Below, one piece after another: positions 26,661 to 39,600 of a DNA stretch of 64,000 bases (within the stretch, counting starts at the first letter, position 1; the number at the start of each line of letters is the position of its first letter). Source of the DNA: Lethocerus indicus (taxonomy: Eukaryota > Arthropoda > Insecta > Hemiptera > Belostomatidae); contig JACDQD010000103.1 in the NCBI GenBank assembly GCA_019843655.1, positions 4,712,001 to 4,776,000 on the forward strand. Direction: 5' to 3'. Position numbers and translations under genes: made by a program. The notes below the pieces were generated by a model. It did not search any database, was not told the DNA's origin, and saw only the letters and a program-made list of their open reading frames with translations.

Positions 26661-26789
26661 GTTTTTATTGGAGCCTACCGAAAGCGAATATTATTTTCAC
26701 GTTCACACACGAATATACTTTTTTACGACCAATATGAAATAATCATTTACTGAAGTAAACGTACCAGTATCGGATGGAAATGTCACACC

Positions 26790-26834
26790 GCATGAAAATT
26801 CAATCTTAGAATTGTAAAATGTAGATTTTCATGC
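26790..26834. other. 45-nt stem-loop with perfect 10-bp outer stem
   Basis: GCATGAAAAT (26790-26799) pairs with ATTTTCATGC (26825-26834). A small inner CAAT/ATTG hairpin lies at about 26801-26814. Confidence 0.7.
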
Positions 26835-27178
26835 TTAACGATATTTACACATTTAGTTCCGCTTTATAGTTCAAGAATATGGTTTTGTTAGTACGTAATT
26901 GAAGTTAGAAATTGTGCAAACTTCACTAACTGAACAGAAGATTCAAATATTACAAATAATTTATTAATATTATAAGCGAGTTGTATAAATTCTTGTTCGG
27001 ATTTATAGCTGTTCGTGAATATTCATCATTAAGTTGCATACAATTTGGTGTGTGTTATTTTCTGTAAGGAGAGAGAGCGAAGTGTACGGCATCATCGCTC
27101 AGGCCTTCAGAAAAAAACCGCACAGCCTGTCAGATAATGATAGCTTGTTAAATAACTCTATAATTAGTTATATTTTAT

Positions 27179-27200
27179 ATAACCTAACCTAATATAACCT
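27179..27200. repeat. AACCT / telomere-like (TTAGG-type) short tract
   Basis: AACCTAACCTAA followed by TATAACCT reads TTAGGTTAGGTT on the minus strand. Insect telomeres are commonly TTAGG repeats, and short interstitial tracts of this type are frequent in insect genomes. It is too short to mean a telomere here. Confidence 0.55.
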
Positions 27201-30200
27201 GCCCTGGGAGTTTTGACTGGGAATTATCCGAAATTTATTATTATTATTTTTACTGACTGGCCCTCCGGGCATCCTGATTCTAGGGGAAGAAAAAATGGGA
27301 TCGTGAAGCTCTATAATAAAACCAAATCGCGGAGCTCAATCTGAATTTATGCCAATGACTTTTTCATGCCAACAGGTAATCAGAACTGATAAGCAGCCAT
27401 CAATTTAAATTCTCAGTTTTCTTTTGACGTAGATCGCACTTTTAAATGTGATGAATAGTCCCCGAGGAGGGAAAAATCGTTAGCGGTTCGACGCCATTTA
27501 GCTCGGAACGTCACCATCTGAACTTGAGGAATCGTTGGATAAATTTTGACCGATTATTGTAATATAGCTAAAGACTTATACACAGAAATCTTGAAAGCTA
27601 AAGAATACACACAGTGGTCTTCAGACCTCAAAACGTATCCAATTACTAACGGTATCACTCCGGGATAATAAACTGATCAGAAATTTTATGATACAAAGCT
27701 TTCTAAACCTGATACAGAAGAAAAAGAATAAATAATATTAAAATATGGCTACTACCGTTTATTCTTTGCTTTGGTTTTTCAGTCAAATAAATCCAAAAAA
27801 TTGTGTACGGGTCCAATAAAGAGAATAATTTATTTTATATGTGAGAAATGAGAGAGGAGGCGTATCTAAGATTCAATGGGAATTCGATCAAGACAAACAG
27901 AAAAATTACATATCGTATGTTACCGGCTATAAGAAAAATTTAATTATTATTATGATTATGTTCTTAGGATGTACAGCAATGAAAGGAAGAATAGTGAATG
28001 GCGATTAATTATAACAGAAGAAACCGGAAGTGCTTCTTGGAACATATTATTAGCCCTTTGTCTTGAGGCATCCCCTTACAAATCCAATTAGTACCGTCCG
28101 TGGCGGGGTGCAAAATTTTGGAATGCGGCCGTCGGAATTGTAAAACCACGTTTTAATATCGGATAGGCAGAGGGATTTGCCGGAGGCCGGATATTAATTC
28201 AGGGCCCTTACCGCCTGGCTATTTAGGCGGGCCAGAGTGGCCCCCTCTCGGGGCTGAGCTATTATTGCCGTAATTATAAAGACCGCTTGAATTGAATTGG
28301 AAACCGTCTTGGTGGGTTTCGTCACAACGTTTCTCGCACGACACTTTTTCCGACTGTTTCAATCAAAGGCTAGCATTAAATCAAAATACTTTCAACTTTT
28401 GTAGAAGTAATGATTTTTGTTTTCTTAAAGAAACCCAGTGTTGCGATATTTTATATTTGTGGGAAATTTAACACTCGAATTATACTGATAGCAAGGAGAA
28501 AAGCCGCAGAGCAAAGAGTGTTTAGTAGTTTTATAGATGGCTATATGCCCAATATTTTGTATTATGCAGTACTGTCCATGGCGAGAAACCGAAACCGATC
28601 TTCCATAAGATAAAATTAGCGAGAGGAAGTGATAAATTTCATAATTTATAAATTTTAGTGTTCAAATTAATTAGGGATGCTAATAATAAACACTGAAAAT
28701 ACAGACTAAAAAATGTATTTGTATTACATGTAATAAGAAGGCCCCAACAAACCTGATCCCATGGCATTCAGTGACTAATATTACGGGCCCGGCATCCATA
28801 TTAATTCTTGATGGACATGGAAGTACTGTGTTACTAATCTGCGTAAATACATCGAAACATGATGCCTATTAGTTACACATCAGGATACAAGCTCAAATCG
28901 TAAATCCGCTTTGTTCCAGCCCTTGTAAGTGAACCCCACATTATCTCTGTTCTTCAATAATAACAATTCATATCCGGGGAAAATCCGACACTCAGTTGTA
29001 CCAATTATCCAATCGACGGGTTAGATTATTAATTTGGACGCCGGCGCGCATATCTGTTATGTTGACTTAACTTAGTTTAATAGATGGCTTCGAAAGTCGT
29101 TTAAAATTGATGCGAAATTAGTTTGGGGGCGTGAATTCCCTTCTGCCGAACATTTATTGACTGTCGATAAGGCGATAATGATTCCAATAAAAATCACTAA
29201 GGGCAAGAAAAGGTGAAAGGAGGATGGCCCTCTACGGGATAGGGTTAATTTCGGGCTCAATTTACTGGATCGGACGCAATCACGGGTTCGTGACCGCCCA
29301 CCCGCCGACGAATTAGGAGTTCGCCCCGAGAGGCCCATGCCTGCCAGCCTTAACTTCAAAAGTGGACCGAGGCTATTCATTTTATAAACGGATAATTACA
29401 ATTATTAAAGCTCCGACCGTTTTATTTTCCGTGTTCTCTCGAACCCGGTATCGCGGTAATCGCGGCGCAGCTAAACTGTTGTAAAGTGGAAATGCATTTT
29501 CCGAGCGCATGAAGAAATTGCTAGTTACTGGATAAAGGATCGAACGGTGTTCTTCCGTTTTTCCTGACCTGCTCGTAATAAATAAAAATCTGAGTTAATT
29601 CAATTCTGAGCCGGTTGTGGTGGGAGCGGCGGCCTTACGGCTGCATATTATCCGGAACTTAGCATCGGGGGCAAAGAACCGCTGAACTTAATTATGCAGA
29701 GTGTTCTGTACTTAATTGGCCTGCACACTGAATCAATTCAAATTTGCCATTGAATAAAAATCCAACCAGCCACCATTGTTTCCAACCTGGATCATACTGT
29801 AAATGCAGCGCTGCGCTTGCCATCTGAGATATAAGATTCAAATATTTTATATAATACTCAAAGGAAAAGAAGAAGGTAAAATATCAACCGAACGGTAATG
29901 AACAGAATCGTATTGTTTGGTTTAATGGAAGCGCCGCGATACTGTACAAATAATGGAAGCCGATCCAAGCAGTTTTGACACGGCTCTTACTTTGTGTCCG
30001 GAATGTTACGATTGGCTGGGAGGAGGGTGAGGCTTAGGTGTAATGGGCTGACTCCTTTAGCCGATGGGTTCTGGGAAACGGAGAGATAATGCCCAGGCAC
30101 GCCCCTCACCACCCATACCTATATTTAAACTGTATCCCAGGCCCCAATCAACATTACCGCCAGTCCCATTACTTGATACTCTTGCAGGTGGTCAAAACTG

Positions 30201-31510
30201 CTGCAGACCCAATGAAAGAAATATAAAATCTATCGGCGGCGCTAGAATTTATCCTAAAACGCCCCATTAGCAACTTAGCCAGTGATAATCCCCTCGTAAT
30301 CTGCTATCAGACTTGACAACACTAAGTTGTCCGCCCATAAAAACAGGTAAGAAACGTTTCATTGAAATATGATTTCCTGTTATCAATTCTTTGAGCAATT
30401 AACTAAAGGTTATAAACATAGAAACTGAAAAACATAACAGGAATATAACATAAAACAGGAGTTTGTGATTAAAATGACGTATATAAACATAAATAAATGT
30501 GAATTAATTTATTTGGTAATAATGTTTTACGTATTCCGTTTTTTACTTGATAAAGTCATTTTGTTTTTTCCTTGATTTTTTAGTACTTTTTTGTTAATGT
30601 TTATAATAAACATCTCAAACCTTATTGTACTGAACTCAGACTAGTCACAAGAATCGCATGAACATGGTAAGCAAAACTTTAGCGGGCCGCGAAAGAGGTA
30701 TTATATTATTTGGTTCAGCAAACTTGATTTTTTTATAATGATATGTCTCATAGTCAAAGGTGCATATTGCGTAAGTGGTACATAATACTGCTTATATTTA
30801 TTCTCGCCAATAGTAATTTATATTTACTGAAGAATTATCCTGAGGACGCTCCTTGCACATCTTTTCTACTGAAAAGTCTTTAGAACGGAATTGGCTAATT
30901 GTATTCCCGGTGGGGTCGAAAGATGTAAGAAAAACTCGTTTGTTACAGAAAAGCCTGTGAAAGTTCTATTTTCATTCCGGATAATTATCCGGAGCTTGGA
31001 AAGAAGAAAGGAGGGTGCGTAAAAGCGTTAGCTTCTTACAAGAGTCTGAGGATAAAAAAACTGAACAAAAAGAAGAATAAGAGGAAGGCAGAAAAGAATT
31101 TTTAACAGTAATAAAGTTTCATTATTATCTTGGGAAATATGAAGCTGAGTTGGCGTCGGTGAAGTTACCATTGTTCCCATTCATAAGATTAGATTTTCTG
31201 TTCTCTTATAAATTAAAATAATAAATGACTGTTAGTATGCCAATAAAGATATTCCATTGCCATCTATGCTGACTGACTTTCAAAATCCGTCACGTTCTTG
31301 ACCTAATCATGTAACTATTGTCTCATAATTAAATTTTGTTGTACAATATTTTCAGTTAATACCAAATAATTTCAACTTATATAAAACAGCGTAAATAAAA
31401 GCTGCTGTAGAAATATCAGCCTACGTTATATGTTTCCACACTTATTTTATTTTTCAATGTGTTCAAATTAGATTTCTACTGGAAAGTGGGCTGAAAATGG
31501 GGCCTTTATG

Positions 31511-31532
31511 AGCTCTGTTAACTAACAGAGCT
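31511..31532. other. Near-perfect 22-bp palindrome (10-bp arms, 2-nt centre)
   Basis: AGCTCTGTTA (31511-31520) and TAACAGAGCT (31523-31532) are exact reverse complements around AC. Confidence 0.85.
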
Positions 31533-31650
31533 AATTACGTTCATAATGAAATATTTATAAATTGATTTAAATAAAATGAACTTAAATATAATTCGACACT
31601 GTTGTGTGATTTCATGAGTCTCTAAAAGTGAAACCATGCTCTAAGCCATT

Positions 31651-31788
31651 TGCCATCACCGGTGTTACCCAAGTTTGAATATCCATTTGATGAAAAATGA
31701 CCCGTTTTACAGCGTCCTTTGCCCTCATTTTAGAGCCTTTTCCGTTTTTAAGGTCAAACCTAAAAACGGAGGTTTTGCCCATCACCGG
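31651..31788. repeat. Direct repeat flanking a hairpin
   Basis: TGCCATCACCGGT at 31651-31663 recurs as TGCCCATCACCGGT ending at 31788, about 125 bp later. Just inside the second copy, CCGTTTTTAAGGT and ACCTAAAAACGG form a stem (31742-31769) with a 3-nt loop and a one-base bulge. The layout could be the scar of a small element, but no inverted termini were found. Confidence 0.6.
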
Positions 31789-31789
31789 T

Positions 31790-34700
31790 AAGTGCTCTTT
31801 ATAGGCGATCTTAGTTGGGATACGAGATAAGGAATTTCGTCATCCCCATCGCATCGGCTCCCGTACCAATATCATGTACTTGTTAACTAAGAGCGGGAAT
31901 CAGCGTCAACTATGCAACATCGACAGAATTATTTGATAAAGGCCTGTTTTCGAATTCGAACAGATCGCTTAGAAGGTCATTACTACTTAGGAGTATAAGT
32001 ACCTCATAAAGGTCAGCGTTCTAAAAGCTAAGAAAAAAGCCCTTCGGAGATTTGTTTTAGTTTTAGGTCCAGAAAATCGCAAAAAATATTCCAATAAGGG
32101 TAAATGTGTGTCATTCTGAATATGGCAGAGTATTCTGACAAATCCACACCTGATATTGGTCAGAAATGCAAACCTAATCGTTTTAAAACCTGAACAATGG
32201 ATCAGTTTGGACGATTGTTCAATTCAAATTTAGTTTGGAAAAATTTCGCGATTTGAGTGTCGGCGGCGTTGTTGTCCCCATAATTTTTAGAAGAGGGCGA
32301 GTGGGAATCCTAGGGTGAAAGTTTAAACAAGCGCCAGAGCCAAATCCCTTGGGGCTCAACTCAGAGTAAACTTGTTCTGAATAATAAACCGGCTTATTTA
32401 GTGGATAGGGGCCCTTCGTTCCTTCTCTGAGGGCCTCCCCTTTTTCTTATATAAGGCCCGGCCGACGGCCAAAAATATTTAACAATCTTTAGGCGACCAC
32501 TTTACTTGTGAAAATTTAAATCAGCCTCCTTCCTCTAAATTAAAAACCATTAAAAGGAATTTCAATTATAGAACTTCAAATTAACGCTGTATTTCCGAAG
32601 CGATGAATCGGGGTCTTTGAACATTTTGCAGGACAAATATTTTAATAATCGGCTTACGTCTTATGTTTAAGCAGTAAGACAGCGTCGACTGTAAATCTCA
32701 CTCTTCTAGAGGCAATCGAGGGTCGCTCGGTTGACCCCGAGAAATAATCATTGATCAAGGGCGAGAATTTAAGAACAGCATTTTGGAGGAAAGGCTGACG
32801 GAGTCAGGTATTCGCCGGCATTTTAGTACACCGCGTCATGCGAGATCACACGGCACGATAGAGCGAATACACAGCGCCCTCGCGAAACATTTGAATTTGA
32901 TAAATTTAGACAGAGGAATTTCAGGAACGGAGGGAATGGCGCGGCCCAACCTCGCGTACTAACTATCACTCGATCCACTCGCGGCGACGGGTAAGACACC
33001 ACTAGAATTGACGTCCCACGAACCGACACAAAATGATTCGGGACAAACAACTGCATAGCCGTTATCGGAGGCTGAAGGAAATCTCCGGATTGCCATTTGT
33101 TTATAACGAGGGCCAAGAATGATTGAAACGGGAGACGCTGACAATTTTCATCCAGCTGGGAGCAAAGTGGCGGCCGCGTTTCAGATCGTGAAACGGTTTA
33201 AAATATGCTATTTCACAAAGGCGTTCTCCCAGCCGGCTATGCCGGCCCATTTATCTGCCCGTTTGGAATTAACGAGGACCGGATTTTCCGGATAAGGAAC
33301 CGGAGGTTACATGCGACAGCGATAATGGCGTTTCGCGTTTCTAATTGGATTCCTTTTTTCGGACTCAATCATGAATTTTTATCAGTCTAAATAGCTGGGA
33401 CGGAGCTGAAAAGAGAAACGGGGACGAGATGGTTTGTTGGAACAAGATATTTCATTTTTTGTAATTTCACTTGGAGCGTTAAATTCTCTTTCAACTTTTT
33501 CAACTAACAATAATAAATTAATTTTATTCTCAAGGCACAAATTTAGGAAAGAGATATAGTCAATGAAGTATACTTTAGAAGTTTTAGTTTTGCAGATTTC
33601 TAAAATAATGCCTTGGAAATTACTAATTTTAATAATCCATTTAGGGAACTGAAGTGCAAACTGTCATTCATGAAAGTTGACTCACTCCACTCTGTAGGGC
33701 CGCTGACTCAAAACACGTAACACCCCCGCAGCGAACGTGTTTGGAATGGAAGAATATTTCATCGACGGATCGATGCTTCGGCCATTTTCTGTTTCGAAAA
33801 TTTACTTCATAGAAGTCTGTAGTTCGCAGTGAATATTTTAAATGGGAACTCAACACAAGTTTCGGGTTTTCGCCTTCTTCAGTAACAAAGTGCGATGACA
33901 GACAACCACAACAGACAACTCCCTAATGACGAAAAAGCTACTATAGACCTGCCTAGGTAAAGACCAAACTAGTGATTAACATAGAACCTCGAAATAGCTA
34001 TGATATTCCAAACCCTAGTAGGCCTCAAAACATTTATTCCAAACTAAGAAAACATTACGCTTTTGAACACTACTGAAGGTAGCGAGAAGCCGAAATATAT
34101 CTACAATGAGATTTATGGTTTCTTATGTAACATGTATATACTATATAACATATAAGTTCGTGTTGACGATGACGTGAACTTTGGAATTTTTGTTAAGAAA
34201 CGCCAAGATTAATGGAACGTTTTTAATTAACTAAGTTGGGTCAAAATTATTTTCCATCTGCGACCTCAGAACAGGACTATGCTGAGATAAAGTGGACCCT
34301 TGTGGTCAATGTGTTAATGGTAGTTCAACGAGTTCAAAACACACCGGGCTGTCGTAGTATGGAAGGGCTCCCTCAATTAGTGCCATTTGGCCTGAGGGAG
34401 CTTAATTCAGGCCGGACTTGGGACAGGGGAGGCTTTGGGCCGACTTAATCGCAGTGCCCCAGGGCAACTTCCAAAGAACTTCCTACAGCCTCTAGGGGTG
34501 TTTCACAATTTATAATAGGAATGGTAATGATTAGGGAATTAACACATAACCCACCTTTAAATAAGAGCCTCCTTCTGAATAAAATTCTTGTCAATTATGT
34601 CTGTTTTTGTCACTGAACAAATAAATATAAATATAAAGGATAATATATATTTTATTAAGGGTGTGATTAAATGGTTTGTATTTACTTCAAATGTTTCAAC

Positions 34701-35037
34701 CAAGAATCAGATTCATCGTTTCATGCTTATTTGATCTTGCTTATTTCGTGCTTTTTATTTAAGTATGCCTCCGATAATTGTGATATGTGTTTAAAAAACA
34801 TGATTTTATGTGTGTATATGTTTTCAGGTTTTTAATGCAATATTATTATTATTATTATCAGTTTGTCTGTGACATATTGCACTCTGCATCTTATTCTTTG
34901 GTAGTTAGCAGCCCAGCTAAACGCATTTACTTTCCAAAATTCGAAGTGAACACTGGAACGAGATTCTCCGCTTTGCCGTTACAATATAAGTAAGGATTAC
35001 ATCTCCTCATTTAATTATTGTTATAAATATTCTTTTG

Positions 35038-35038
<1 letters not shown>
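31790..35038. other. Non-coding stretch, no gene recognised
   Basis: GC-richer patches at 32250-32480, 32820-33300 and 34330-34500. Overlapping frames on the minus strand at 32823-33144 have no recognisable content. Confidence 0.6.
34841..34858. repeat. (TAT)6 microsatellite
   Basis: Six perfect TAT units in AT-rich DNA about 180 bp before the TA tract at 35039. Confidence 0.9.

Positions 35039-35079
<41 letters not shown>
35039..35079. repeat. (TA)n microsatellite
   Basis: Forty-one bases of perfect TA alternation lie in an AT-rich stretch. A GA-rich run follows about 160 bp later (35236-35250). Confidence 0.97.
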
Positions 35080-35083
<4 letters not shown>

Positions 35084-37999
35084 TATATATTCGTAAGAAT
35101 AAGAAATGTACACTTTCATATTAAACTTACGAGCTGAACTAATAGTTAATTCAATTAATTATATAGTACAATCATCTCTCTACAAACTAATTGAAGTGGT
35201 AAGCATGGCTCTAAACTAGTAGAGGCGAACTAGAGAGGGAGAGAGAGAGCGCGATAATTTCTGTCCTAAGTAATTGGTGCGAAATACAGCTATGTTAAAC
35301 ACCTAGAGGGTACATAAATCCCGGCCCTGGAGTATCCAGTAGAGTATCCCCTGGGATCCTACAGCCGAGCGATAGAGGGACTGTCACGTTGTTGGCTTCT
35401 GGCTCCTGGACCTCGGCCAGAGAGTCGGTCCGAACATTGAGAACTCGGGATCTGACTCATCTGGGGATTCATTCAGACCTACAACTACCTGTACGTAAGA
35501 GCGCCAATAGCTTAATTTAAAACCCCATAAAACGGACTGAAAGTAAATCTCCGAAGAATTATATTCATTTGATTATATCAAAATATCTTCTTCTGGCCGG
35601 ACCTTTATATCCAGTGAAGTTAAACCCGGCAAAAGGCTGAAGAAAACGGTAATGGAACAGAAAGACTATGTAGTAGGGAATAGTGGAAGGCACGCAAACA
35701 GAAGTTTATAGGATGAATGATGCCCGCAGGAGGGACGTTCAGTAGAAATATGATACAGCGGGAGATTCAGTGGAAACACTTCTTTCGTAAAATGGACGGC
35801 GTTGAACACCATTGGAACGCTGACGATGATGTCTTGGAGAAAATAAAACAGGCGCCGTTTATATACGGTCGGAGCGCATGAAATAACAGGTCGGGGAGTA
35901 TTACGGATTCCGAACAGTCTTCCACTGGATTATGGATTTTATTGCTGACGTCAATTGTCGGTGGTATTTTTAGAACGCGAAATATGTATTTGAATAAATC
36001 TCATAAAACCTTCGCAAACAGAATGTGATTTTCAGAAAGCGATTAACACCGAACGATATTATTTATATAGCCTACCATTATAAGACCGATTGGTCGAGCC
36101 AATGTAAAGTTTCGGAAATGTATGTTTATGTAAAGTCCGAGAAGCGTATAGTTCTCTTCTTCTTAATATTATGGCTCTCCGGAGACATGCTGTTGGCACG
36201 AACACATTTCTAGTAGTATATAACTAGACAACTCTTTTTCTCCATTGGGGATGGTGATGGTTTAATCTGTATTTTAAAGATTCTGATACTTGAACATATT
36301 GGCGGTATAAATTACTCTGTGTTGCTTATGCCCCTAGTAACAGGGTCTAGAAAAGAAGGGTTGCAATAAGTCTCTGATTCTTTCACGATGCCTCCCAACC
36401 ACCTGTGTGTCGGTAACAGTTTACTGAACTCTAAAAAATGCTGCGAAGTAATGGGAAAATGGCGACCCCAGTATTATGGAGTCGATCCCGAAAAGCCCCG
36501 TCTTTCCTTAACGCCCCGGCAAGGCTTCCTTAATGCCCCATTATGCCAAAGCACCATCCCCGCGGCTTTCGTCCACCAGCACTTAAGGCCACCGAACCCG
36601 TTTTTTCAAATTCCCGTTCGCTATTCCAGTACTGGGTATTGTAAACATTGCGCAGGGTAAATATTTGAATTCCTTTTGATCATTAACAACATTTCGGATT
36701 CTCACAGCTGACAAGCATGGAGAACTAGAAAATTTTCTATCGGTTTCTAGTATATTTAATAGAGGTATTGCAGAAGAATAAGAAATAGATGATTTATAAC
36801 AATTTATATAAAAAAACTACATATGTTTTATGTTATGTACGAAGGATGGACTTAAGTTGCCACATGTCGGACAGATCGAGAAATGCAGCAGATGCATCGG
36901 TCGACGAGATACAACCTCGCTATCGTCAGGGCACTCGAAATGAGTAATTCACGGGAATTTATCAGAAATCACCAATCGTTCGGGTTAAATCAATTTTTTT
37001 TGTAACGCGTCTGGTCATCCGTTGACATCTGACTGGGTTCGACATGTGTCCGACGATAGGGCGTGTGTCATCCCATCCCTCGGGTGGGATTAAATCGTTT
37101 TATTTCCCCGTCCGATTTATAAAGGCGCCTAATCTAAATCTGAGGCCCTTTGCCGGGCACCGATAAGGAGATTTGGTCTCTTGTTCCTTATTGAATTATA
37201 TTGGAGGATCTATCGGGGGAATTACCGCGATAACACGTGAGACCCAAACCGCTGTACCTGACCCGATTTATCAGAGAAAGGCGCTTACCTATTAATTTCG
37301 GAGATTAAACAGTTCGGCGAAATTCAATCCCGAGTTAACAAGTGACGCTCTCGATATGATTCCAGGAATGGGTCGAAGAAATCTGGTAAATTGAACTATT
37401 TAGCATTAACTCAATCCCTTTTACACATGGAAGACTACAGCCCCTATTATTTCCTCAATAATATCTATACTGAAAATGCCCGGGCTGTATGATATACAAA
37501 GAGCTTAATCATTTATTTCACTAATTTCATTTTGTATCACTCATCATTTCACCTGATTAACAACAGCGATAAGAACCTTATGTTCTTAGAATAATAAACG
37601 CCTCCGGTTTAAAAGACTACTTCTGGAGGGTTTACTTATGCGTTCTCTTCTCTTTGAGTCCAATCAAGCATTTTATCGTCCGCATAAAACTTTCAGATGC
37701 TTAGGGCCCTACAAATATTCTCCAGCCTTACTTAATCGAAACACTCAGAGTACTGATATTTACGTCCGCTGGAATACCAAATTGCCTGCTGCCTCTTTTC
37801 ACCTCACACAATTTTAAGGTTTACGAGTGGAAATAACTATGATACAGAGCGCAAACCGAAATGGACTCGGGGTGAAAAAACTAGTCCGACCTGACCGCCA
37901 CGTCTCTGAATTGACCATTCATGTCGATGTTAGTGTAATTTCATTAACGACGGAGGGGAAAAATAAAGAGCTATCCGCCCTCTAGTTTGGGGGTAAGTA

Positions 38000-38520
38000 A
38001 GGCTGGTGGGGGTGAGGGCGGGTGGACGAAGTGCGTGGCCGGTCATCGATTAGCGGTCTCGCATGTCTGTCCGTCATAACCGCATTGAAGAGTTATTAAT
38101 GACAACGGCGACAGTCGAGCTACAAGCGGACGATAAGCCCCTACTACCTGCCTGCCCTTCACTTCGCCCCCACTTGACGTATACCGCTCGATACACTACC
38201 CCTCTCCCCCTCCCTGTAAGGGACACAAATTCCTACGCTAATGCCTAATGAGAGGGGCCCCCCATCTCACCAATTAAATGATAACGCCCGGACACGAAGC
38301 TCCCCCGCCCAACGAAACAAAAAATATTTGTCCCTCGCGTTAATGTACCCGAATTTCTCCCTCCGTGACCGGCCCGCTGTTGCTTTAACCCGCACTCTAA
38401 TAATCTTTCCTCCGTTAATTAGGCAAATTAATCGAACAACCTTCCTTATCATGTCCGCTATTTTAAGCGGCGTCAATTTGCCATCCCCTCCACCGCTTCT
38501 TCTGGGTTTTCTTTTCAATT
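38000..38520. other. C-rich island, no gene recognised
   Basis: C-rich on the + strand with CCTCTCCCCCTCCC-type words. Overlapping frames on both strands (61, 93 and 83 codons) contradict one another and none resembles a known family. Confidence 0.4.
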
Positions 38521-39239
38521 AGGCCGCAATTATTGGTAACGAGACGCTTAATAACTCGACGCTATTCAACGTTAAGAGATAGACGAATTGGTGAACCCTG
38601 TAATTTAAGGCCCTTTAAGGTTTCAGCCGGGTTCTGTTTCTTGCGTAACCAGTTTGCGTAACCGCTCTTCAGAAACCGACTTCGGCTTTAGGTTAATATA
38701 CCGGTTTGCTTCGAGGTTCCGAACATTTTTCCTATTGGGTGATTCGGTCCAATAACCGTCCTTATTTCGCTCCGTTATTTTACTCCATCTCCCTCTCTTT
38801 AAGGAACAACATTGGTTGGAATATTTTTTCCTCTTTCGAACTACCCCGAGGCAATGATTGATGCCTTATTGCAAATCAGCAAACTGTTCTAGATCCACCA
38901 TGTGAAAAAATGGAAAGTTCCTCATTTCAGCCATCACAGGACTTTATAAAGTAAACTTTTTTAATAGCAGGAAAAGTATCGTGGTAATGGAAGCATTTGG
39001 TTCTGTTTTAATTCGTCACTATTCAACGAATATTCAACATTGAATTGCGATAATATGCAATGAAATTAACTTGAATAAAATCGTAACAATGTTCAAAAGA
39101 TAACACGGGGGGTGTTATACGACTTGAAATTCAATCGAAATTGTTTACACTCGACTGACCACGGTCAGCTCCCTACCGAGAAGCGATATTCCCTCTGCCA
39201 GTTGTTCGGTTCTGGAAGAAGGAAAATGCTGTTGGAATC

Positions 39240-39600
39240 GGCGTAGTATTTTAGAGGGACGCTTAGAGCGTTGGTTGGGGCGGCCGAATTTATGTCCCTC
39301 CGAGTAGAAAAGTAGGCGCTTATCCCCCGGCCGTGCAGTTCGGTGGGGTTTTAACTGCTTTCTCGGTTGGGGCGCTATCTCGAGACAATCGCGCCCCGGC
39401 CCCGCGGGCTGGGCCCCGCCAACTTTTCAAGAGATCGGAGTCCCGTATCAACTCGACGCTCCTTTATTGGGCCCTCCCGAGCGTAAACGCCCCTCCTCTT
39501 CTCCAGGAGCCCCACCTCCACTCCCAACAGTTACTCCTATTCTTGGCCCTCCATCTTTATACAGCTCTTTACATTCCTTGAATTCCAGTCGCGACATAAC
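39240..39600. other. GC-rich island, no gene recognised
   Basis: Dense CpG and GGCCCCG words between 39290 and 39500. Frames of 82 and 110 codons overlap without recognisable content. Confidence 0.4.

Larger units (their letters stand above)
20870..31500. other. Non-coding stretch with several GC islands
   Basis: Besides the islands at 21.06-21.49 and 26.20-26.66 kb, GC-richer patches lie at 22200-22500, 23040-23480 (with eleven G at 23145-23155), 28050-28260, 29040-29350 and 29990-30260. Open frames are at most 127 codons and unrecognised. Confidence 0.6.
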
